Shown here: positions 7,051 to 13,880 of the stretch, one piece after another
Numbering within the stretch: position 1 is the first letter of the stretch
Layout: each line of letters opens with the position of its first letter
Assembly (NCBI GenBank): GCA_037445085.1
Contig: JBBILG010000007.1
Coordinates: 1-35,791, forward strand
DNA length: 35,791 bases
DNA from: JBBILG01 sp037445085
GTDB taxonomy: Bacteria > Pseudomonadota > Gammaproteobacteria > Burkholderiales > Methylophilaceae
Direction of reading: 5' to 3'
Made by a program: the position numbers and the translations under genes
Notes under the pieces: generated by a model
What the model saw: only the letters and a program-made list of their open reading frames with translations
Told to the model about the DNA's origin: nothing
The model's database searches: none

Positions 7051-8261
7051 CGGGTGGTTCCGGGAGAGGTGGCTTCCGCGTCCAGCATGGCGGCGATATG
7101 GCGCAGCAGTTGGCGAGCGAGTTCCAGCTTGGGTGCGCGCGGCAGGGGGTGCTGGCCGTTGTCGTCGAGCAATACCAGTTCGCTCTCGTCGGTGCCGAAG
7201 GCATCCTGGATCAGATTGGCGGCGAGCAGCGGCAGGTTCTTGCGGCGTCGTTTCATCTCGGCGTATTCCAGCAGGTTTTCGCTTTCCGCGGCGAAGCCGA
7301 CACAGAACGGCGGCTCGGGCAGGTTGACCACGTTGGCGAGGATGTCCGGATTGGGCGCCAGTTCCAGGGTCAGGATGTGCGCATCCTTCTTGATCTTCTG
7401 CTCGCTGGGGTTGAGCACGTAGTAGTCGGCCACCGCAGCCACGCCGATGAAGATGTCCTGGCCGGCGAGGTTGTCCATCACCGCGTTCAGCATCTGCTGC
7501 GTGCTCACGGTGCGGACGAGCCTGACCCCGTGGGGCGGCGGCAGGCAGGTCTGGCCGCTCACCAGGGTGACGTCCGCGCCCATTTCCCGGGCGGCGCGGG
7601 CGATGGCGTAGCCCATCTTGCCGGAGGACAGGTTGGTGATGCCGCGCACCGCGTCGATGGCCTCGAAGGTGGGGCCGGCGGTGAGCAATAGCTTTCTGCC
7701 GGCGAACAGCCTGGGCTGCTGGCTGGCCTCCGCTTCCTCCAGGAGGCGCCCCGGTTCCAGCATGCGCCCGGGGCCGCTGTCGCCACAGGCCTGATCGCCG
7801 CTGTCGGGGCCGAGGATGTGTACGCCGTCCTGCTGCAGTTGCGTGACGTTGCGCCGGGTGGCCGGGTTCTGCCACATCTGCACGTTCATCGCCGGCGCCA
7901 CCAGCAACGGGCAACTGCGCGCGAGGCAGATGCTAGAGAGCAGGTCGTCGGCCGTACCGCTTGCCAGCTTGGCCAGGAAGTCGGCGCTGGCCGGGGCGAT
8001 GAGAATGGCGTCGGCATCGCGCGAGAACTCGATGTGCGCCATGCCGTTGTCGATGCGGTCGTCCCACAGGTCGGTGAACACCGGCTTGCCCGAGAGTGCC
8101 TGCAGCGTGACCGGTGTGATGAAGTGGCAGGCGGCCTGCGTCATCACCACCTGCACCTCGACGCCCTGCCTGACCAGCAGCCGGGTAAGCTCCGCCGCCT
8201 TGTAGGCCGCGATGCCACCGGTAATGCCGAGTAGCAGGCGTTTGAACGGGTATTGCGTCAT
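7047..8261 (-). CDS. coaBC: Bifunctional phosphopantothenoylcysteine decarboxylase / phosphopantothenate-cysteine ligase
   Basis: Catalyses two consecutive steps of coenzyme A synthesis. 404 aa. The N-terminal CoaC flavoprotein domain shows GITGGIAAYKAAEL, the catalytic His in MAHIEF (H76), PAMNVQMW (from 123) and the redox Cys in QACGDSGPGRM (C159). The C-terminal CoaB domain begins near LLTAGPTFEAIDAVRGITN and has SSGKMGYAIA, AAVADYYVLNPSEQKIKK and the late GFAAESENLLEYA. Upstream partner of dut; divergent from radC across a 49-bp spacer. Confidence 0.97.
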   Translation of the reverse strand: MTQYPFKRLLLGITGGIAAYKAAELTRLLVRQGVEVQVVMTQAACHFITPVTLQALSGKPVFTDLWDDRIDNGMAHIEFSRDADAILIAPASADFLAKLASGTADDLLSSICLARSCPLLVAPAMNVQMWQNPATRRNVTQLQQDGVHILGPDSGDQACGDSGPGRMLEPGRLLEEAEASQQPRLFAGRKLLLTAGPTFEAIDAVRGITNLSSGKMGYAIARAAREMGADVTLVSGQTCLPPPHGVRLVRTVSTQQMLNAVMDNLAGQDIFIGVAAVADYYVLNPSEQKIKKDAHILTLELAPNPDILANVVNLPEPPFCVGFAAESENLLEYAEMKRRRKNLPLLAANLIQDAFGTDESELVLLDDNGQHPLPRAPKLELARQLLRHIAAMLDAEATSPGTTR

Positions 8262-8310
8262 AATCGCACGACCGGATGAACTGGCTCGATTCTATACGAA
8301 AGGCAGGAAC

Positions 8311-8985
8311 GTGGCGATTACCGATTGGCCGGAAGGCGCGCGGCCGCGCGAGAAGTTGCTGGCACAGGGTGCGCAGGCCCTGTCCGATGCCGAGCTGCTG
8401 GCGATCTTCCTGCGCGTGGGCGTGACAGGCAAGAGCGCGGTGGACCTGGCGCGCGATCTGCTCACCGAGTTCGGCAGCCTCAACGGTATTTTCGGTGCCA
8501 GCCGCGCGGCGCTCACCGCTGTGAGCGGCATGGGCGACAGCAAGTTCGCCCAGTTGCAGGCGATTTTCGAGATGAGCCGGCGCGCCCTGCGGGAGGAGAT
8601 GCGCGAGCGCGACGCGCTGACTTCACCGCAGGCGGTGCGTGATTATCTGCGGCTCAGGCTGGGCGGACTCACGCGCGAAGTGTTCCTGGTGCTCTATCTG
8701 GATGCGCAGAACCGCGTGCTGGCGGTCGAGGAACTGTTCGCCGGCACGCTGACGCAGACCTCGGTGCACCCGCGTGAGGTGGTGAGGCGCGCGCTGCACC
8801 ATAATGCCGCGGCGGTCATCCTTGCCCACAACCATCCTTCCGGCGTGGCCGAGCCGAGCCGGGCGGACGAGTTACTGACCCGGGCGCTGAAGGAAGCGCT
8901 GGCGCTGGTGGAGGTGCGGGTGCTGGACCACTTCGTGGTGGCCGGCAACGCGGCCTTGTCGTTCGCCGAGCGCGGGCTGCTCTGA
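8311..8985 (+). CDS. radC: DNA repair protein RadC (JAMM/MPN+ domain)
   Basis: 224 aa. N-terminal residues 1-100 contain a helix-hairpin-helix-like part (AALTAVSGMGDSKFAQLQAI). The C-terminal MPN+/JAMM domain has the metal-binding pattern HNHPSG with H173, H175 and D186 (H-x-H-x10-D). The frame is open to 8212, but the GTG at 8311 gives the family N-terminus (V/M)AITDWPEGARPREKLL and has AGGCAGGA upstream. Despite the name, a direct repair role is doubtful; the JAMM fold suggests a metallo-peptidase or nuclease-like activity. It is convergent with slmA, 11 bp away. Confidence 0.93.
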   Translation: MAITDWPEGARPREKLLAQGAQALSDAELLAIFLRVGVTGKSAVDLARDLLTEFGSLNGIFGASRAALTAVSGMGDSKFAQLQAIFEMSRRALREEMRERDALTSPQAVRDYLRLRLGGLTREVFLVLYLDAQNRVLAVEELFAGTLTQTSVHPREVVRRALHHNAAAVILAHNHPSGVAEPSRADELLTRALKEALALVEVRVLDHFVVAGNAALSFAERGLL

Positions 8986-8996
8986 AGCCCGCTATG

Positions 8997-9575
8997 TTAT
9001 TCCTCAAGCCCGTATAGCAGGGTGAGCTGCTCCTGCACGAACTCCATGGGCTTGCGCTTGAAGCCGCTCCTGGCGAACTGGTGCCAGCGGCCGATGACGA
9101 AGCAAAGCAGCAGGTTGGCCTGCGCTTCCGGATTGAGTTTGCGGCCGGTCTGGGTTTCTGCGATGCGCAGGGACTGCTTGAGGGTGGATTCCACGCGGTC
9201 GAACAACTGATTGATGCGCGCTTGCAGCCGCGTATCCTCGTTGACCAGGGCATCACCGATGAGCACGCGGGTCATGCCGGGATTCTTTTCCGCGAACAGC
9301 AGCAGGATGGTGAGGATGCGTCGCACCTGTTTTAGCCCGTCCTGTTCCTCGCCGGTGATCTTGTTGATGAGGCCGAACAGGCTCTGCTCGATGAATTCGA
9401 TCAGCCCCTCGAACATCTGCGCCTTGCCGGCGAAATGACGGTAGAGCGCGGCTTCGGAGACTTCCAGGCGCGCCGCCAGGGCGGCGGTGGTGATTTTCTC
9501 GCGCCGGGGGGACTCCAGCATCTTGGCCAGGGTTTCCAGGATCTGTTGCTTGCGTTCGCCGGGTTTGGTTGCCAT
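8997..9575 (-). CDS. slmA: Nucleoid occlusion factor SlmA (TetR family)
   Basis: DNA-bound TetR-fold protein that in E. coli blocks FtsZ ring assembly over the nucleoid. 192 aa from the ATG at 9575. The N-terminal helix-turn-helix (ITTAALAARLEVSEAALYRHFAGKAQMFEGLIEF) and the C-terminal part (LLCFVIGRWHQFARSGFKRKP) match SlmA rather than drug-responsive TetR proteins. The frame extends to a GTG at 9587, but AGGA sits 6 bp before the ATG. It overlaps or abuts the upstream HAD gene (stop at 9584), and the same neighbourhood (dut, coaBC, radC, argB) supports the name. Confidence 0.88.
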   Translation of the reverse strand: MATKPGERKQQILETLAKMLESPRREKITTAALAARLEVSEAALYRHFAGKAQMFEGLIEFIEQSLFGLINKITGEEQDGLKQVRRILTILLLFAEKNPGMTRVLIGDALVNEDTRLQARINQLFDRVESTLKQSLRIAETQTGRKLNPEAQANLLLCFVIGRWHQFARSGFKRKPMEFVQEQLTLLYGLEE

Positions 9576-9583
9576 GGTGTTCC

Positions 9584-10219
9584 TCACAAGGTGGCGGAAA
9601 TTCTGGGGAGGGCGGTCACGGACTTCAGGCAGGCGTCTACATAGACCGGGCGGCGGGCCTGGGCCGAGACCAGCACGGTTTTCATGCCGAGGCGCCTGGC
9701 GGTGCGTAGCGCCGCCGGGTTGTCCTCGACCATCACGCAGTGGCCGGCCGGCGCGCGCAGGTCGCGCAGCATGCGCAGGAAGGCGGCGCGCTGCGGTTTT
9801 GGGCGGAACCCGGTGGATTCGATGCCGAACACCCGTTCGAAGCAGTGGCCGACCCCGAGCGCGTCCAGCACCCCGAGCGCATAGCCCAGCGGCGAGTTGG
9901 TGAACACCACCTTGCGCCCAGGCAGGCGCCGCAGCATGGCGGCAAGCCCCGGGGAGCCGCGCACCAGATTCCGCAGGTCGAGAAAATCATGGGTTTCGTG
10001 CAGAAAATGGCGCGGGCGGATGCCGTGGTGCCGCATCAGGCCGCGCAGGGTGGCGCCGTAGCACTGCCAGTAATGGAGACGCAGACGGTCCGCCGTCGCC
10101 CGGTCCACCCGCAACTGTGTCATCACGTATTCGGTCATGGCGCGATCGATGTGCGGGAAGACATGGGCGCTGGCATCGTGCAGGGTGTCGTCGAGGTCGA
10201 AGATCCAGATGCGGTCCAA
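9584..10219 (-). CDS. HAD-superfamily pyrimidine 5'-nucleotidase
   Basis: Predicted to dephosphorylate nucleoside monophosphates, by similarity to the SDT1/YjjG-type group. 211 aa. HAD motif I is FDLDDTLHDAS at residues 7-17 (nucleophile and acid/base Asp), motif II VVFTNSP, motif III the Lys in FRPKPQRAAF, and motif IV MVEDNPAALRTA. The only start that retains motif I is a TTG at 10219, one base after the argB stop; the frame is closed further upstream. The rare start and tight spacing suggest translational coupling to argB. Confidence 0.85.
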   Translation of the reverse strand: MDRIWIFDLDDTLHDASAHVFPHIDRAMTEYVMTQLRVDRATADRLRLHYWQCYGATLRGLMRHHGIRPRHFLHETHDFLDLRNLVRGSPGLAAMLRRLPGRKVVFTNSPLGYALGVLDALGVGHCFERVFGIESTGFRPKPQRAAFLRMLRDLRAPAGHCVMVEDNPAALRTARRLGMKTVLVSAQARRPVYVDACLKSVTALPRISATL

Positions 10220-10220
10220 C

Positions 10221-11105
10221 TCACTTGGCCTTGATCAGCGTGCCCACGCCTTCGTCGGTGAGCACTTCCAGCAGCAGCGCGTGCTCGACCCGGCCGTCGA
10301 TGATATGCACCGATTTGACGCCGCTGCGCGCCGCATCCAGCGCCGAGCTGATCTTGGGCAGCATGCCGCCGGACAGGGTGCCGTCGGCCACCATCCCGTC
10401 GATCTGGCGCGGGGTGAGGCCGGTGAGCAGGTTGTCCTGCTTGTCCAGCACGCCGGGGGTGTTGGTGAGCAGGATGAGCTTTTCCGCAGCGAGGATTTCC
10501 GCCAGCTTGCCCGCCACCACGTCGGCGTTGATGTTGTAGGTCTCGCCTTCCGGCCCCACGCCGATGGGGGCGATCACCGGGATGAAGTCGCCGCTGTCGA
10601 GGAATTCGATGATGCTGGGGTCGATCGAAGTGATGTCGCCGACCATACCGATATCGATGTATTCGCCCGGCGCGTCCTTGTTTTCCATCAGCAGCTTCTT
10701 GGCGCGGATGAAGTTGCCGTCCTGGCCGGTCAGGCCCACCGCCTTGCCGCCGTGGCGGTTGATCAGGTTGACGATATCCTTGTTGACCGCGCCGCCCAGT
10801 ACCATTTCCACCACGTCCATGGTCTCGGCGTCGGTGACGCGCATGCCCTGGATGAAGGTGCCCTTCTTGCCCAGCCTGTCCAGCAGTTCGTTGATCTGCG
10901 GCCCGCCACCGTGCACCACCACCGGATTCATGCCGACCAGCTTGAGCAGCACCACGTCACGCGCGAAGCAGTCCTGCAACCTGGGGTCGGTCATGGCGTT
11001 GCCGCCGTACTTGATGACGATGGTCTTGTCGAAGAAGCGCTGGATGTAAGGCAGCGCTTCGGCCAAGGTTTGCGCCTTCTGCGCGGCGGTGGTCTTGGTG
11101 AGCAT
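10221..11105 (-). CDS. argB: Acetylglutamate kinase
   Basis: Phosphorylates N-acetylglutamate, the second step of arginine synthesis. 294 aa, amino acid kinase fold. Visible: the substrate/phosphate lysine region TIVIKYGGNAMTD, the glycine loop VHGGGPQINELLDRLGK, TGQDGNFIRAKKLL, NINADVVAGKLAEIL and GGMLPKISSALDAARSGVKSVHIIDGR. The longer N-terminal helix (about 25 residues before the kinase core) is typical of the hexameric, arginine-feedback-inhibited type. AGGAAAG precedes the ATG. argA, which makes its substrate, lies about 3 kb upstream on the same strand. Confidence 0.97.
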   Translation of the reverse strand: MLTKTTAAQKAQTLAEALPYIQRFFDKTIVIKYGGNAMTDPRLQDCFARDVVLLKLVGMNPVVVHGGGPQINELLDRLGKKGTFIQGMRVTDAETMDVVEMVLGGAVNKDIVNLINRHGGKAVGLTGQDGNFIRAKKLLMENKDAPGEYIDIGMVGDITSIDPSIIEFLDSGDFIPVIAPIGVGPEGETYNINADVVAGKLAEILAAEKLILLTNTPGVLDKQDNLLTGLTPRQIDGMVADGTLSGGMLPKISSALDAARSGVKSVHIIDGRVEHALLLEVLTDEGVGTLIKAK

Positions 11106-11212
11106 TTACTTTCCTGTGCAGGCGGTTGGGTTGGGTGATTTTAACGCAGAATCGGGTACATGCTACGTGCGCGCACCGCGCGCCCGTGCCGTTGGTGCGA
11201 CGCCCGCTGCCC

Positions 11213-11237
11213 GAAAAAAAGCGGCCCTGCGGCCGCT
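11213..11237 (-). terminator. Rho-independent terminator after hsp20
   Basis: On the minus strand AGCGGCC / GGCCGCT encloses a GCAG loop and is followed by seven Ts. It lies 31 bp past the hsp20 stop. Confidence 0.88.
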
Positions 11238-11268
11238 CCAGTCGGGGAGATGTCCTGAAGACGAAAGA

Positions 11269-11697
11269 TTACCGGATGGCCAGCTTGCGGGCGGAGGTGA
11301 CGGTCTTCTTGGGTAGCGTCAGTTCCAGCACGCCATCCTTGTAGCTCGCCTGGGCGCTGGTCTCGTCGATTTCGTTTTCCAGCGCGAAGCTGCGGGCGAT
11401 CTTGCCGTAGTGGCGCTCTGCGCGCAGCAGCTTTTCGCCTTCCTTCACTTCCTTTTCCTGCCTGGCTTCGGCGCTGATCGAGACCTGGTTGCCGTCGATG
11501 GTGACATGGATGTCCTCCTTGCTTACGCCGGGGATTTCGGCATGCACGGTATAGGCCTTGTCGTCTTCCTTGACGTCCATCTTGATCATCTGCGGCTGGC
11601 CTTCCCAGCGTACCGGACGGAAGAAGCCCTTGAAGACGTCCTCGAAGGGGTCGAGGGCGCTGATCTGGAACGGATCGAAACGGGTGAGGTTGGTCAT
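11269..11697 (-). CDS. hsp20: Hsp20/alpha-crystallin family small heat-shock protein
   Basis: ATP-independent holdase that binds unfolding proteins under heat stress. 142 aa. The alpha-crystallin domain covers about residues 37-130, with the conserved YTVHAEIPGVSKEDIHVTID strand pair, LLRAERHYGKIARSFALE and the A-x-x-x-G-V-L-E-L-T-L-P-K signature (ASYKDGVLELTLPK). The start ATG at 11697 has AGGAG 7 bp upstream. A near-perfect sigma-32 promoter and a structured leader precede it, and a terminator follows, so it appears monocistronic. Confidence 0.95.
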   Translation of the reverse strand: MTNLTRFDPFQISALDPFEDVFKGFFRPVRWEGQPQMIKMDVKEDDKAYTVHAEIPGVSKEDIHVTIDGNQVSISAEARQEKEVKEGEKLLRAERHYGKIARSFALENEIDETSAQASYKDGVLELTLPKKTVTSARKLAIR

Positions 11698-11704
11698 TTG
11701 TGTA

Positions 11705-11751
11705 CTCCTTTCCTGAAATTGTCGATAAAGGGAGCTTCAGCCTTGCGGCTG
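11705..11751 (-). promoter_or_regulatory. Structured hsp20 5' leader, candidate RNA thermometer
   Basis: In the minus-strand leader, AAAGGAG (the ribosome-binding site, 11711-11705) can pair with CTCCCTTT (11734-11727) with one bulged C and a 15-nt loop. Just upstream is a second hairpin CAGCC-GCAA-GGCTG (11751-11738) with a GNRA tetraloop. A weak, bulged stem hiding the Shine-Dalgarno sequence is the design of small heat-shock gene thermometers. Function is inferred. Confidence 0.5.
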
Positions 11752-11764
11752 TCAGTATCAACTA

Positions 11765-11791
11765 TGGGGGCCAATACACATGTTTTCAAGA
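11765..11791 (-). promoter_or_regulatory. Sigma-32 heat-shock promoter of hsp20
   Basis: On the minus strand the -35 element CTTGAAA (11791-11785) and -10 element CCCCAT (11770-11765) are separated by 14 bp. Both match the sigma-32 consensus. The expected transcript start leaves a leader of about 60 nt before the hsp20 ATG. Confidence 0.85.
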
Positions 11792-11811
11792 GGGTATCGC
11801 TGGCGTCGGGG

Positions 11812-11836
11812 CAAAAAAAACGGCCTTGCGGCCGCA
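11812..11836 (-). terminator. Rho-independent terminator after hslVU
   Basis: On the minus strand CGGCC / GGCCG around GCAA is followed by eight Ts. It lies about 80 bp past the hslU stop and upstream of the hsp20 promoter, insulating the two heat-shock units. Confidence 0.85.
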
Positions 11837-11915
11837 CAGGGGGGGAGATGAAGAAAACCAGGAGACATTGTAGAGCAATCTTTCATAAAAAGATAGAAGT
11901 ATCTGTTTATCCTGA

Positions 11916-13238
11916 TTACAGCACGTAGCGCGCCAGGTCCTCGTCCTGCGCCAGCTCCTGCAGTCTGCCGTCGACATAGGCAGCATCGATGACGAAGGGT
12001 CGGCCAGCGTGGCGGTCGGCATCGAAGGAGACCTCCTCCAGCAGCTTTTCCATCACCGTGTGCAGACGGCGTGCGCCGATGTTTTCGGTGCGCTCGTTGA
12101 CCTGCCAGGCGATTTCCGCCATGCGTCGTACCGCATCCTCGGTGAACCGCAGGTCGACTTGCTCGGTGTCCAGCAGCGCCTGGTACTGGCGGGTGAGACA
12201 GGCATCGGTGCCGGTGAGGATGCGCTGGAAGTCCTCCACCGACAGTGGATCGAGCTCCACCCGGATCGGCAGGCGTCCCTGCAGTTCCGGGATGAGGTCG
12301 GACGGCTTGGCGAGATGGAAGGCGCCGCTGGCGATGAACAGGATGTGGTCGGTCCTGATCATGCCGTACTTGGTGGCGACGGTGGTGCCTTCCACCAGCG
12401 GCAGCAGGTCGCGCTGCACGCCCTGGCGTGACACATCGGCACCGGTTTCGGAACGGCTGGTGATTTTGTCGATCTCGTCGAGGAACACGATGCCGTTCTG
12501 CTCGACGCTCTGCACTGCGCGCTGCTTGATCTCGTCCTCGTTGACGAGTTTCGCGGCCTCCTCGTCGGTGAGCAGTTGCAGCGCCTCGCGGATCTTGAGC
12601 TTGCGCAGCTTGCGCCGACCCATCCCCAGGCCCTGGAAGGCGCTCTGGATCTGGCTGGTGAGCTCCTCCATGCCGGGCGGGGCGAAAATCTCCATCTGCG
12701 CGGCGGGCGCGGTCACCTCAACGTCGATTTCCTTGTCGTCCAGCTTGCCCTCACGCAGCATCTTGCGGAATTTCTGGCGCGTGTCCGTCTCGGGGCCTGG
12801 CGATGCCGCATCGAAGCCGCGCGCCGGGGGCAGCAGGGCGTCCAGTACGCGATCCTCGGCGGCATCCTGGGCGCGATGGCGCACCTTGGCGAGCGCCTGC
12901 TCGCGGGTCTGCTTGACAGCCAGTTCGGCGAGGTCGCGGATGATGGAGTCGACATCCTTGCCCACGTAGCCGACTTCGGTGAACTTGGTCGCCTCCACCT
13001 TGATGAAGGGCGCGTTGGCCAGCCGGGCCAGACGCCGCGCGATCTCGGTCTTGCCGATGCCGGTGGGGCCGATCATCAGGATGTTCTTGGGCTTGATCTC
13101 CTGACGCATGGGTTCGGCGACCTGGGCACGCCGCCAGCGGTTTCGCAGGGCGATGGCGACGGCGCGCTTGGCGGCGGCCTGGCCGACGACGTGCTTGTCC
13201 AGCTCGTGGACGATTTCCTGCGGGGTCATGTGGCTCAT
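11916..13238 (-). CDS. hslU: ATP-dependent protease ATPase subunit HslU
   Basis: AAA+ unfoldase that feeds substrates into the HslV protease. 440 aa. Walker A is GPTGIGKT (57-64), followed by the pore-loop segment EVGYVGKDVDSIIRDL; the intermediate domain spans roughly 110-240. Walker B is GIVFLDEIDKI, the sensor region FIASGAFHLAKPSDLIPELQGRLPIRV, and sensor-2 NIGARRLHTVMEKLLEE. The C-terminal tail DEDLARYVL is the motif that docks into HslV. The ATG overlaps the hslV stop by 4 bp (ATGA). The frame stays open far upstream inside hslV, which is a shadow. Confidence 0.97.
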   Translation of the reverse strand: MSHMTPQEIVHELDKHVVGQAAAKRAVAIALRNRWRRAQVAEPMRQEIKPKNILMIGPTGIGKTEIARRLARLANAPFIKVEATKFTEVGYVGKDVDSIIRDLAELAVKQTREQALAKVRHRAQDAAEDRVLDALLPPARGFDAASPGPETDTRQKFRKMLREGKLDDKEIDVEVTAPAAQMEIFAPPGMEELTSQIQSAFQGLGMGRRKLRKLKIREALQLLTDEEAAKLVNEDEIKQRAVQSVEQNGIVFLDEIDKITSRSETGADVSRQGVQRDLLPLVEGTTVATKYGMIRTDHILFIASGAFHLAKPSDLIPELQGRLPIRVELDPLSVEDFQRILTGTDACLTRQYQALLDTEQVDLRFTEDAVRRMAEIAWQVNERTENIGARRLHTVMEKLLEEVSFDADRHAGRPFVIDAAYVDGRLQELAQDEDLARYVL

Positions 13239-13783
13239 GATGGCGGCTGTTCGAGGGTTTCGATGATGTGGTTCTGGTTGGTGTAGATGCACAGGTCGGC
13301 GGCGATCGCGAGCGAGCGCCTGACCACTTCCGCCGGCGGCAGCTCGGTGTGGTCGAGCAGGGCGCGTGCTGCGCTCTGCGCATAGGCACCGCCGCTGCCG
13401 ATGGCAAGCAGGCCGTGTTCCGGTTCCAGCACGTCGCCGTTGCCGGTGATGATGAGCGAGGATTCCCGGTCCGCCACGGCGAGCATGGCTTCCAGCCGGC
13501 GCAACATGCGATCGGTGCGCCAGTCCTTGGCCAGTTCCACCGCGGAGCGCAGCAGATGACCCTGGTGCTTTTCCAGTTTGGCCTCGAAGCGCTCGAACAA
13601 GGTGAAGGCATCCGCCGTGCCGCCGGCGAAGCCAGCCAGGATGTTGCCATGGTAGATGCGCCGCACCTTGCGCGCGCTGGCCTTGATCACGATGTCGCCG
13701 AGCGTGACCTGGCCATCGCCGCCCATGGCGACGTGAGCGCCGCGGCGGACGGAGAGGATGGTGGTGCCGTGGAATTGTTCCAT
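13235..13783 (-). CDS. hslV: ATP-dependent protease subunit HslV
   Basis: Proteasome-related threonine peptidase. 182 aa from the ATG at 13783. The N-terminus is MEQFHG-TTILSVRRG: a six-residue leader precedes the expected catalytic Thr, as in many betaproteobacterial HslV proteins, so processing beyond Met removal is needed. Further signatures are VAMGGDGQVTLGD, KVRRIYHGNILAGFAGGTADAFTLFERFE, and GSGGAYAQSAARALL. The frame extends to 13873, but those residues have no family match and the sigma-32 promoter lies inside that extension. It is first in the hslVU operon. Confidence 0.97.
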   Translation of the reverse strand: MEQFHGTTILSVRRGAHVAMGGDGQVTLGDIVIKASARKVRRIYHGNILAGFAGGTADAFTLFERFEAKLEKHQGHLLRSAVELAKDWRTDRMLRRLEAMLAVADRESSLIITGNGDVLEPEHGLLAIGSGGAYAQSAARALLDHTELPPAEVVRRSLAIAADLCIYTNQNHIIETLEQPPS

Positions 13784-13814
13784 GGAAGGCGTTCCGCTGG
13801 GAGGTTCTTGCAAG

Positions 13815-13841
13815 ATGGGGCAGCATGCCCGCCATTTCAAG
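13815..13841 (-). promoter_or_regulatory. Sigma-32 heat-shock promoter of hslVU
   Basis: On the minus strand CTTGAAA (13841-13835) and CCCCATCT (from 13820) are separated by 14 bp, the same elements and spacing as at hsp20. It lies about 32 bp upstream of the hslV ATG, in the short gap after argA. Confidence 0.85.
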
Positions 13842-13880
13842 GCGGCGGCGCGATTTTTTCCGCGCCCGGACACCGGCGGC

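Noticed and set aside
13239..13835. Upstream extension of the hslU reading frame to give a 639-aa protein
   Set aside because: The extension overlaps hslV in another frame and has no family similarity; the ATG at 13238 gives an exact HslU N-terminus.
13847..13866. GGCGCG-ATTTTTTC-CGCGCC hairpin after argA
   Set aside because: The run of T/A lies in the loop, not after the stem, so it is not a convincing intrinsic terminator; it may be chance in a GC-rich spacer.
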